Origin: Bacteroidota bacterium
Lineage (GTDB): Bacteria > Bacteroidota > Ignavibacteria > Tepidaquicellales > Tepidaquicellaceae
Reading direction: 5' to 3'
NCBI GenBank assembly: GCA_023429265.1
Contig: JAEYVS010000017.1
Span: forward strand, 1-17,480
Length of the DNA stretch: 17,480 nucleotides
The notes below the pieces were generated by a model. The model did no database searches and was not told the origin of the DNA. It saw only the letters and a program-made list of their open reading frames with translations. Below, piece by piece: positions 6,727 to 13,475 of the stretch. Each line of letters starts with the position of its first letter. Position 1 is the stretch's first letter. Both the position numbers and the translations under genes were made by a program.

Positions 6727-8244
6727 CTACTCTATCCCAAAAACTATTTTTCCCCAGAGGAACATCATTACAGTTATGATTAAGGAGCCGGCAATATTCA
6801 GCCATATCCCGGCTCTTATCATATCCTTTACCTTTATCATATCACTTCCAAATACGATCATATTTGCAGGTGTAGCTATCGGCAGCATAAACGCGAACGA
6901 TGCCACGAACGTGACAGGTATCATTACCAGCAAAGGATCAAGACCAAGAGACTGAGTCATTACCAATATTACAGGGAGAAATATCTGCGCGGAAGCGGTA
7001 TTTGAAGTAAACTCCGTAAAGAAATTCATAAACGTAGCAAGACAAAGCACCAGTACAAATGGTGGAAGCACTCCAAAGACATTCAATTGATCCGCCATCC
7101 ATTGAGAAAGCCCGGTCCGTACAAATCCTTCAGCCAGAGCAAAGCCTCCTCCAAAAAGCAATATCACTCCAAAGGGGATTTTGGTCAATGATTTAGTATC
7201 CATCACCATCTTTCCTTTTTGGTTTTTAGAGGGGATCAGGAATAAAACTATTGCCATGAATATTGCAACGGTAGCGTCAGTATAGAATCCGGGATTTGGA
7301 AGAAGTTGTCCCCACCCGGGAAGCATAAGTTCCCCTATCATAAGGTCCGCCCTTGTAAACCATAAAACAGCCGTCAAAATAAAAACAGAAAGAACTATCA
7401 TTTCTTCGTAATTTATCTTACCAAGCTGTTTATATTCGTCTTTTAGTAATGACGGGTCCAGAGATGCATAGCTGCTCTTTCCTACAAACATTTTTTTTAA
7501 TATGAAGTATGCGGCGGCAAAAAGTATAAGAGCACTGGGTAGTCCGAATATGAACCAGGTACTGAAATTTACTGTATCATCTCCCGGAAAAGCCTTAATA
7601 TAATTACTAAGAAAGATCAGGTTTGGCGGGCTTCCGACTAATGTTGCTGTACCTCCGATGGACGATGCATATGCAATCCCAAGAAGCAGGGCTATAGAAA
7701 ATTTTGCAGGCTGTCCGGCTTGCTTATTGACCTCATATACTACTGCCAATGTAGTCGGAAGCATCATCATAACTGTGGCTGTATTCGATATCCACATAGA
7801 AAGGAAGAAGGATGCGAACATAAAGCTCATCAATATCTTTCCCGGGTTATTCCCTACTGACATTATTATCCTAAGCGCTATCCTCTTATGCAGATTCCAT
7901 TTCTCCATAGCTATGGCAATGATAAAACCGCCTATGAAAAGAAAAATAACCTGATTCATATAATATGGAGCAATGTCGTTTGTGTTCATTATTCCGAAAA
8001 GCGGGAAAAGAACAAACGGCAGAATAGCCGTAACAGCTATTGGAATGGCTTCCAAAACCCACCATACCGCCATCCACATTGCTATGGCAAACATAGCGGT
8101 TAGTTCAGGTTTAGATGGATCTATCTCTACAAATAGCATTATAAGCAAAGCAATGAATGGACCCAGTGCAATTTTGAATACACTTACCCACGGATCATTT
8201 GAATGACGTGTGAAATAGTTTTTTAAACGGGAATATGTAATCAT
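6727..8244 (-). CDS. DASS/SLC13-family sodium:anion (dicarboxylate) symporter
   Basis: The 505-residue integral membrane protein has about eleven to twelve hydrophobic segments and both hallmark SNT motifs of the divalent anion:sodium symporter family, at residues 153-155 (WISNTATVMMML) and 414-416 (EFTSNTASAQIFLP). Each follows a helical hairpin, and further family elements are GGTATLVGSPPNLIF (198-211) and LPIATPANMIVFGS (454-467). In the family these form the sodium and substrate sites for succinate, malate or fumarate, in some members sulfate or phosphate. VcINDY is the structural reference and is slightly shorter. Substrate cannot be assigned; a C4-dicarboxylate is most likely. Its start is 72 nt downstream, in transcription order, of the terminator behind the outer-membrane barrel gene. 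Confidence 0.88.
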   Translation of the reverse strand: MITYSRLKNYFTRHSNDPWVSVFKIALGPFIALLIMLFVEIDPSKPELTAMFAIAMWMAVWWVLEAIPIAVTAILPFVLFPLFGIMNTNDIAPYYMNQVIFLFIGGFIIAIAMEKWNLHKRIALRIIMSVGNNPGKILMSFMFASFFLSMWISNTATVMMMLPTTLAVVYEVNKQAGQPAKFSIALLLGIAYASSIGGTATLVGSPPNLIFLSNYIKAFPGDDTVNFSTWFIFGLPSALILFAAAYFILKKMFVGKSSYASLDPSLLKDEYKQLGKINYEEMIVLSVFILTAVLWFTRADLMIGELMLPGWGQLLPNPGFYTDATVAIFMAIVLFLIPSKNQKGKMVMDTKSLTKIPFGVILLFGGGFALAEGFVRTGLSQWMADQLNVFGVLPPFVLVLCLATFMNFFTEFTSNTASAQIFLPVILVMTQSLGLDPLLVMIPVTFVASFAFMLPIATPANMIVFGSDMIKVKDMIRAGIWLNIAGSLIITVMMFLWGKIVFGIE

Positions 8245-8268
8245 ATGGAATAGTTATACCGTGTAAAG

Positions 8269-8316
8269 TATGTCCTTTTATCCTCAATAAAAATGTGTAA
8301 TCAAATTCAGGACATA
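8269..8316. promoter_or_regulatory. Separated inverted repeat TATGTCCT ... AGGACATA upstream of the symporter
   Basis: Two perfect 8-bp arms at 8269-8276 and 8309-8316 are 32 bp apart, in the only region that can hold the symporter promoter. The layout could represent two operator half-sites. The outer arm abuts the terminator hairpin. No consensus promoter is visible here. Confidence 0.3.
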
Positions 8317-8342
8317 AAAAAACCTGCCTTAAGCAGGTTTTT
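8316..8342 (-). terminator. Intrinsic terminator of the outer-membrane barrel gene
   Basis: A 10-bp stem, AAAAACCTGC (8318-8327) with GCAGGTTTTT (8333-8342), closes a CTTAA loop. On the minus strand it is followed by a run of seven T (8322-8316). It lies 15 nt past the stop of the barrel gene at 8357. The A-rich side makes it partly symmetrical, but no plus-strand gene ends here. Confidence 0.85.
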
Positions 8343-8356
8343 AAAACCAAATAGTT

Positions 8357-9175
8357 TTAAAATCCAAAGTATATTTTCGTTCCCAGGGAAATATTATTAA
8401 ATCCTGGAGTATTTTGAAAAGCGAGATTACTTTCATTGACCGTATTGTTATTGTAAAACCGCGTGTAATTTATCTCGACATCTGTTTTTAGATTACCAAA
8501 TAATTCTAAAGTAGTACCTGCTCCAAATCTGAAACCAGTCATCCAGGTTGAACCGGAATAGCTATCCATTTTTACCCTGTATGATCCGTATTGATAATAA
8601 TAGTTATTATAGATCTCATAATCTCTTACAAGATCCACAGATTCGCGAACGAATTGAATTCCATATCCTCCTGTTACAAAAAATGGCGTAGTTTCTTTCC
8701 CTAAGGGATAAAATTTCATTGATGCAATTATTGGGACAGCTACCATCCTTGAATTATCAAAATGCTCTACATATGGTGTGGTTCCTTGTGTCCCAATAGT
8801 ATGTCCCTTTTCTTCAATATATCCGTTAGTGTGCATTGATAATCCCGCCTCCAACTCAACAGATAAATTACCGATAAGATTAATGCCTCCAATAAGGTTA
8901 AATTCCAATGGATTCAATGAATTAGTTTCCCTGTCGTTATTATAGTTGTATTCATCATCATAATAGTAATTGCTTCGGTCATTGTACGGGTCATAAGAAT
9001 TGGCAAACCTAATTCCAAACCTTCTTCCAAATTCCCCTCCAAAATATGTTGAAAGCTTTGTACCAAGCCCGATGTAAAAATCGTTGTTGTCCTTCTTCAG
9101 TTGCTGTCCTGTTGATGGAACCACTGAACTAATAAGGATCACACACGTTAAAAGTATCAATGAGATTTTGCTCAT
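8357..9175 (-). CDS. Outer-membrane beta-barrel protein
   Basis: The 272-residue protein has a clear signal peptide (SLILLTCVILISSVVPSTGQ) and then alternating hydrophobic beta strands such as FYIGLGTKLSTYF, FNLIGGINLIG and LSVELEAGLSM, ending with LGTKIYFGF. The C-terminal aromatic residue is the usual signal for barrel assembly by BAM. An extracellular-loop-like insertion rich in Tyr, Asn and Asp lies at about residues 60-86 (YYYDDEYNYNND). The size suggests an 8- to 12-stranded barrel of the OmpA-like/porin-family type found in many copies in Bacteroidota. Its function cannot be told; it may be structural or a narrow pore. It is followed by its own terminator and then by the DASS symporter gene. 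Confidence 0.8.
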   Translation of the reverse strand: MSKISLILLTCVILISSVVPSTGQQLKKDNNDFYIGLGTKLSTYFGGEFGRRFGIRFANSYDPYNDRSNYYYDDEYNYNNDRETNSLNPLEFNLIGGINLIGNLSVELEAGLSMHTNGYIEEKGHTIGTQGTTPYVEHFDNSRMVAVPIIASMKFYPLGKETTPFFVTGGYGIQFVRESVDLVRDYEIYNNYYYQYGSYRVKMDSYSGSTWMTGFRFGAGTTLELFGNLKTDVEINYTRFYNNNTVNESNLAFQNTPGFNNISLGTKIYFGF

Positions 9176-9571
9176 AATCTCTTATTTTTATTGTTGTCTT
9201 TTACTTTCTTTACTCTAAATACAACATTTAGTAGCGTATAGTGTTCCTTTCATATTAATAATTAACGATGATTTTGAAAAGGTAAAAGGAATTTTAATTT
9301 TGAATAAAAGATATATAAACACCAAAATTGAAATATGGGCAGTAAGTTAATTACCGGGACTTTCAAAACGAATTTAACGGAATGCAAATTAATTAATGCC
9401 TCTTAACTATACGCATTTCAGCATATAGTAGGGTAAGAAATAGCAATTAAATGTTGTAGATGTTCCCTACAACATTTTGATTAATGTGTAAATTTTTATA
9501 ATTTTTACTATTTTATCTTAATTAAAAAATTCTTATAATCATAATAATTCTGGCAAAGAAATTTAAAAAAA
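9176..9571. other. 396-bp divergent intergenic region, very AT-rich
   Basis: This gap separates the barrel gene (minus) from the 492-residue gene (plus) and contains no ORF of note. It holds three copies of ACAACATTT or its complement (9221-9229, 9449-9457 inverted, 9469-9477), a small inverted repeat CTAAAT-ACAAC-ATTTAG (9215-9231), the strong hairpin at 9449-9477, and two plus-strand TATAAT boxes (9497-9502 and 9534-9539) without clear -35 partners. Confidence 0.5.
9449..9477. promoter_or_regulatory. Perfect 11-bp inverted repeat upstream of the 492-residue gene
   Basis: AAATGTTGTAG (9449-9459) and CTACAACATTT (9467-9477) are exact complements around a 7-nt ATGTTCC loop. The repeat ends 19 bp before the TATAAT at 9497-9502, so a bound regulator would cover the -35 region. 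There is no real T-run after either arm and no gene ends nearby, so an operator is more likely than a terminator. Confidence 0.5.
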
Positions 9572-11050
9572 TTGGAAAACTCAAAACTCATTCCTCTTCT
9601 TCAATCACTTGATAAAGAGGAATTCAAATCATTTGGACGATTTGTAAAGTCCAAGGTCTACAACCCCAACAAAAATCTTATTAAGCTTTATGAAGAGTTA
9701 AAAAAATACTATCCTTCATTTAAGCCAAAGAACGTTGAGCAGGAAAAGGTCTATTCAAGGATCTTTCCGGGAAAGCCTTTCCACATCGGCATAATGAGAA
9801 ATCTCATTTCCGACATGATGCAGCTCGTAAAAGATTTTTTTGTGTATATGGAATTTACCAAAGATTCTTTCAGGCAGAAAAAATACCTCCTGAGCGAGTT
9901 AAACCGAAAAGATCTGTACAAATTCTTTGAGAAAGAATATCTTCTCGCAGGAAATGAGTATAAAAGAAAAAAGCTTCTTGACGAAAAGCTTGAACTCGAT
10001 ATGTACAATATATACGGAGTAAGAGCAGACTATCTTAAAAAGAACCTTCCTGAATCAGAAGCCGGGCAGTATTACGATGTGCTTTCCTCACGTATGGATA
10101 ATCTTGCCAACTTCATTATCGTCACCGCGCTTAAAGACTATTTCAAGCTTATGGGCGGAAAATCCAAGGCAAACTTTAAGGAAAATTTAATCCTGAAAGA
10201 TGAGCTCATTTCGCACATTGATTCTAATAGCAGCAAATACTTCAAGATCCCGGTAATCGACATCCTGTATCATTTTATTAAACTACGGGAAAAAGAATCC
10301 GACGATAAATTATTCAAGACTGTAAAAAAGAAAATCTATGATGCAGAAGGAAAATTATCTAAAACAGACCTGAGGGAATTTTTCATCGAGCTAGGGGATT
10401 TCTGCAGCAGACAGGCGGCGATGGGCCGGAATAACTTCGTCGAGGAGCTATTTGAACTTGAGAAGGAAATGCTTGCAAGCGGAATTTACTATGAAGACGA
10501 TGGTAAGCTTTCGGCAGCTTCTTACAATAAAATTGCGACTGCAGCATTTAATGCAAAAAATTTCGACTGGGCAGAAAAGTTTTTATTTGATTACAAAGAT
10601 AAGCTTCGAAGACCCGAAAAGATAAATGCTTACAATTTTAACCTGGGAGCAAAATTCTACGCCCAGGGTGCTCTTACAAAAGACAATGCCGAACGAAATT
10701 ATGCTTATGAAAATGCACTGAACCTTTTTTCAATGGTAAAGATCGATAATTATGACTTAGAAACCAGGATCAAGGGCTTGCAGATAAGGATTTACTTCGA
10801 AATGGATGAAATGTCCCGAACTACATTCCTTGCTGACACATTAAAGCATTACCTGAAGAGAAATAAAACCATGCCTAAAGATATAAAGGAGAGATATAGA
10901 AACTTCGCCGATTATGTCCTGATGCTGATAAAACTAAAAGCCGGATCCGAAACTGTTAACATTAAGGATTATAAAAAATCCTTAAATGATGAAAATAACG
11001 TGGAAAATAAAGACTGGCTGGTGAAGCAGGGAGAAAAATTTTCTAAGTAG
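9572..11050 (+). CDS. Helical protein of a conserved family of unknown function (FCB group)
   Basis: The 492-residue protein is soluble, rich in Lys and Glu and predicted almost entirely alpha-helical, with no signal peptide. The N-terminal ~100 residues, starting ENSKLIPLLQSLDKEEFKSF and including a YNPNKNLIKLYEELKKYYP stretch and FPGKPFHIGIMRNLISDMM, recall a family I have seen as multi-copy hypothetical proteins in Ignavibacteria and Bacteroidota. The rest looks like TPR-type helical repeats (ASYNKIATAAFNAKNFDWAEKF, NAYNFNLGAKFYAQGAL). The start is TTG: the conserved N-terminus begins there and the next Met is about 75 residues in. It is a single-gene unit; its stop is 6 nt from the convergent chrA-like gene. 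Role unknown; a scaffold or regulatory partner is only a guess. Confidence 0.8.
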   Translation: MENSKLIPLLQSLDKEEFKSFGRFVKSKVYNPNKNLIKLYEELKKYYPSFKPKNVEQEKVYSRIFPGKPFHIGIMRNLISDMMQLVKDFFVYMEFTKDSFRQKKYLLSELNRKDLYKFFEKEYLLAGNEYKRKKLLDEKLELDMYNIYGVRADYLKKNLPESEAGQYYDVLSSRMDNLANFIIVTALKDYFKLMGGKSKANFKENLILKDELISHIDSNSSKYFKIPVIDILYHFIKLREKESDDKLFKTVKKKIYDAEGKLSKTDLREFFIELGDFCSRQAAMGRNNFVEELFELEKEMLASGIYYEDDGKLSAASYNKIATAAFNAKNFDWAEKFLFDYKDKLRRPEKINAYNFNLGAKFYAQGALTKDNAERNYAYENALNLFSMVKIDNYDLETRIKGLQIRIYFEMDEMSRTTFLADTLKHYLKRNKTMPKDIKERYRNFADYVLMLIKLKAGSETVNIKDYKKSLNDENNVENKDWLVKQGEKFSK

Positions 11051-11056
11051 ATAATG

Positions 11057-12217
11057 CTAAAGATTGAATAGAAGTATTCCTGCAATGCCCGAAAGTATTA
11101 TTAAGTATAAAGATCTCACCTTTACGGAGAAAAGCAGGGCAAAGGATACAAATAGCAGTCCACAGGTAATGTAATCCGTAACTGCTTCAAATGACAAAAG
11201 ATACGCTGTCGCAATTATAGCTCCGATTGCGGCAGCATTAGCGCCTTTAATTAAGCTCTTAACGTAAAAGTTGGAGCTTATTTTTTTCATAAACGGCGCT
11301 ATCAAAACTACTATGATAAATGTCGGAAGAAATATTGCCGTGGTACATACAATTGCCCCTAAAACACCTTCCGTGAGATAACCTATAAATGTCGAAGTAA
11401 TCACCACCGGACCGGGTGTTATCTGCCCAAATGCAAGTCCGTCAATAAACTCTTTTGATGTAATGTAACCGTAATTAACAACTACCTCCTGATTCAATAC
11501 TCCCACTATGACAAACCCGCTCCCATAGGTCAGCGCTCCTACTTTCATAAAGAGCAAAGCCATTTCAATCAAACGAGAATTGACAAAAACTTTTAACATC
11601 GAATATGATTCATTTATTGATATCAATATGGAATACAGCATTCCCGGAAGCAGTACAAAAAATCCATTCAAATTCCTTCCCGCCTTATCCTTTATGTAAT
11701 AATAAATCAGGCTTACTATACCCGAACATAAAATCACGTACATTATGGGAAATTTTAAAAAGGCAGTGAGAATTATAGCAGCAGAAAACAAAACATACAG
11801 AAATATGTCTTTCTTGAAAACCCTCGACGATAGCTGGATGCCTGAATATAGTATGATGGAAATTATTACCGGGCTTATTCCGTAAAGCATCGCGGTAATG
11901 TACCAGGTATCTTTGAACTGCTGATAAAATACGGAAAACAAAAGCACCAATAAAAAAGAAGGGAGCACCAGTCCGAAACCTCCGGCGATTGCGCCCGCCA
12001 ATCCTGCCCTGAAATAACTTATGTAAATGCAGACCTGGAAAGCTATCGGTCCCGGAGCTACCTGGGAATATCCGAAATAATTTTCAAACTCTTCTTCACT
12101 TACCCACTTCTTTCGCTCGACAAGGTCATTGCGCATATTCGCAATGATAGCGATAGGACCGCCAAAGCAGGTCGAACCAAGGTAAAGGTAATATTTTAAT
12201 ATTTCAAAAACTTTCAA
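11057..12217 (-). CDS. Chromate-transporter-family (CHR, ChrA-like) membrane protein
   Basis: This 386-residue inner-membrane protein is a two-domain (long-chain) CHR family member. Each half carries the family signature. The N-half has CFGGPIAIIANMRND (residues 17-31), KKWVSEEEFENYF and VAPGPIAFQ (53-61). The C-half has LTYGSGFVIVGVL (229-241), YITSKEFIDGLAFGQITPGP (251-270) and a matching GVLGAIV helix. Characterised members export chromate using the proton motive force. Many uncharacterised ones lie outside chromate-resistance loci, so the true substrate may be another oxyanion. The start is TTG at 12217. An ATG eight bases upstream is out of frame and meets a stop after three codons. Only 18 nt separate the start from the T-run of the upstream terminator. 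Confidence 0.85.
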   Translation of the reverse strand: MKVFEILKYYLYLGSTCFGGPIAIIANMRNDLVERKKWVSEEEFENYFGYSQVAPGPIAFQVCIYISYFRAGLAGAIAGGFGLVLPSFLLVLLFSVFYQQFKDTWYITAMLYGISPVIISIILYSGIQLSSRVFKKDIFLYVLFSAAIILTAFLKFPIMYVILCSGIVSLIYYYIKDKAGRNLNGFFVLLPGMLYSILISINESYSMLKVFVNSRLIEMALLFMKVGALTYGSGFVIVGVLNQEVVVNYGYITSKEFIDGLAFGQITPGPVVITSTFIGYLTEGVLGAIVCTTAIFLPTFIIVVLIAPFMKKISSNFYVKSLIKGANAAAIGAIIATAYLLSFEAVTDYITCGLLFVSFALLFSVKVRSLYLIILSGIAGILLFNL

Positions 12218-12235
12218 TCACACATTGTATTAAAT

Positions 12236-12269
12236 AAAAAAAGCATTCCTTAAATTAAAGGAATGCTTT
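12236..12269 (-). terminator. Intrinsic terminator of the second outer-membrane barrel gene
   Basis: A 12-bp stem, AAAGCATTCCTT (12240-12251) with AAGGAATGCTTT (12258-12269), surrounds a 6-nt AAATTA loop. On the minus strand a T7 run (12242-12236) follows. It lies 29 nt past the stop of the barrel gene and directly in front of the chrA-like gene. Confidence 0.88.
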
Positions 12270-12298
12270 AGCAATTAAAAGAAAAAATTAATTATACT

Positions 12299-13162
12299 CT
12301 ATTTGCTGCCTATGTAGAAGCATACACCTCCGAAAAAAGTGAGAGAGCTAATACTGCGGCTGTTTGCAAGCAGCGGATTTACACCCGGAGCGCTTCCGTC
12401 CATAAGGTATATTTCACCTTCCACGTTAGCTTCCTTTACTTCTTTTCCTATGAGATTATTCATTTGAAACCTTGTCCCAACATTAAAGCCAACCGGTGAC
12501 CTTTCTATTCTGTAATTGTACCCTACGTTTAAACCCAGTCCCCATCTAACATTCGATTTCATTGTATATGATATCTCATTATTTGCAGCCTCTCCTCCGG
12601 GCACATTGTATGTGAGAGTCTCATTAGCCCGTCCAAAAATAAAGCTCATCATAATATCTAATCCGAAATTAAATGATGATAGGTTTTTCTTATCTGTGTA
12701 TTGAGCTATTTCAAACCCTAAAGCAGCGTAAGGCATTCTAAGAACGACTTCGCTGGTTCCAGTAGTATCTACAGGCACATAAGTTGACTGCCCCGTGAAT
12801 CCTGTGTTTGGCCAGCCTGCAGGAATCTTGCCGTCAGGATTGTGAGCTACTCCTTCTCTGTCACCGGTAAACTGTGAATAGCCTAAAGTGAAATACGGCC
12901 TCAACTGGGCCATCTTGTAGGACTGTACTCCCAGTTTAACGGTAAAATTTCCGTTGTACCCTGTACTGGTTCCGTAATTACTAAAATCCCAGAAACCTGT
13001 CGCGTCGCCTTTTAGATCCATCAAAGGCAATCCGTAACCGGCATTTACTTCGATCATTATTCCCGGTTTTTTCTTGGTCGTCTTAATAACCTGCGCATCT
13101 ACTGCTTGCGAGATCAAGAGAAATGAAAGAATGGAAAAAAGAAATAGTTTGAGTGTTTTCAT
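12299..13162 (-). CDS. Outer-membrane beta-barrel protein
   Basis: The 287-residue protein starts with a signal peptide (KLFLFSILSFLLISQAVDAQ), then KKKPGIMIEVNAGYGLPLMD, and continues with amphipathic strands such as LRPYFTLGYSQF, PYAALGFEIAQY, FNFGLDIMMSFIFG, VRWGLGLNVGYNYRI and PVGFNVGTRFQMNNL. It ends SSLTFFGGVCFYIGSK, so the last strand is followed by a short polar tail rather than a terminal Phe. It has the look of a porin-family outer-membrane barrel of unknown ligand. A plausible ribosome site, AAAGGGG, lies 5 nt before the ATG. An inverted repeat TTTGACA ... TGTCAAA lies 57-82 bp upstream of the start. It forms a one-gene transcript closed by the terminator just downstream. Confidence 0.78.
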   Translation of the reverse strand: MKTLKLFLFSILSFLLISQAVDAQVIKTTKKKPGIMIEVNAGYGLPLMDLKGDATGFWDFSNYGTSTGYNGNFTVKLGVQSYKMAQLRPYFTLGYSQFTGDREGVAHNPDGKIPAGWPNTGFTGQSTYVPVDTTGTSEVVLRMPYAALGFEIAQYTDKKNLSSFNFGLDIMMSFIFGRANETLTYNVPGGEAANNEISYTMKSNVRWGLGLNVGYNYRIERSPVGFNVGTRFQMNNLIGKEVKEANVEGEIYLMDGSAPGVNPLLANSRSISSLTFFGGVCFYIGSK

Positions 13163-13218
13163 GATTACCCCTTTAAAATAGTATAATTAGATTTAAAAAA
13201 ATTTTTCAGTTTTCGTAA

Positions 13219-13244
13219 TTTGACAAAAATACTACCCTGTCAAA
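13219..13244. promoter_or_regulatory. Inverted repeat TTTGACA-N12-TGTCAAA upstream of barrel gene
   Basis: Two exact 7-bp arms at 13219-13225 and 13238-13244 stand in the promoter region of the 13162-12299 gene. The distal arm reads TTTGACA on the coding strand and may double as a -35 element. A dimeric regulator binding here would compete with RNA polymerase. Confidence 0.35.
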
Positions 13245-13424
13245 TACTAGTATGGGGAGATAAATTTTTTTAATCCGGCTGTTCCCGTATACTTTGGAGT
13301 TAGAGCAGCCCAATCAAGGGGATGTTACTTCCGGTTTCAATATATTTATGTAAAATCAAATTGTCAAGAGAGAATCTAAGCTTAAATGCTTAATTTTCGG
13401 AGGGAACTTAGCGATTTTACTAAG

Positions 13425-13458
13425 GCTGAAAATGCTCTGAATACTGAGCATTTTCAGC
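13425..13458 (-). terminator. Strong hairpin after the TPR-like gene, probable operon 3' end
   Basis: GCTGAAAATGCTC (13425-13437) and GAGCATTTTCAGC (13446-13458) form a perfect 13-bp stem with an 8-nt loop, 17 nt past the stop of the last operon gene. No T-run follows on either strand, so it is either an atypical terminator or an RNA 3'-end stabiliser. A 5-bp CTTAG/CTAAG hairpin abuts it. Confidence 0.5.
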
Positions 13459-13475
13459 TATGATATTAAAAAAAT

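Larger units (their letters stand above)
13163..13475. other. 313-bp intergenic region with promoter-side repeat and three hairpins
   Basis: No ORF of note is present. From the barrel-gene side it holds the inverted repeat TTTGACA-N12-TGTCAAA (13219-13244), whose minus-strand arm contains a perfect -35 hexamer TTGACA but only a poor -10 (AATTAC) at 17 nt. A featureless stretch follows, then TAAGC/GCTTA (13377-13392), CTTAG/CTAAG (13407-13424) and the 13-bp hairpin listed separately. Confidence 0.45.

Noticed and set aside
7658..8206. Open frames opposite or out of frame with the symporter
   Set aside because: They are shadows of a gene with clear SNT motifs and have no ribosome site or family features of their own.
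13261..13376. Possible riboswitch or small RNA in the middle of the gap
   Set aside because: No known conserved riboswitch core or stable long stem is visible there.
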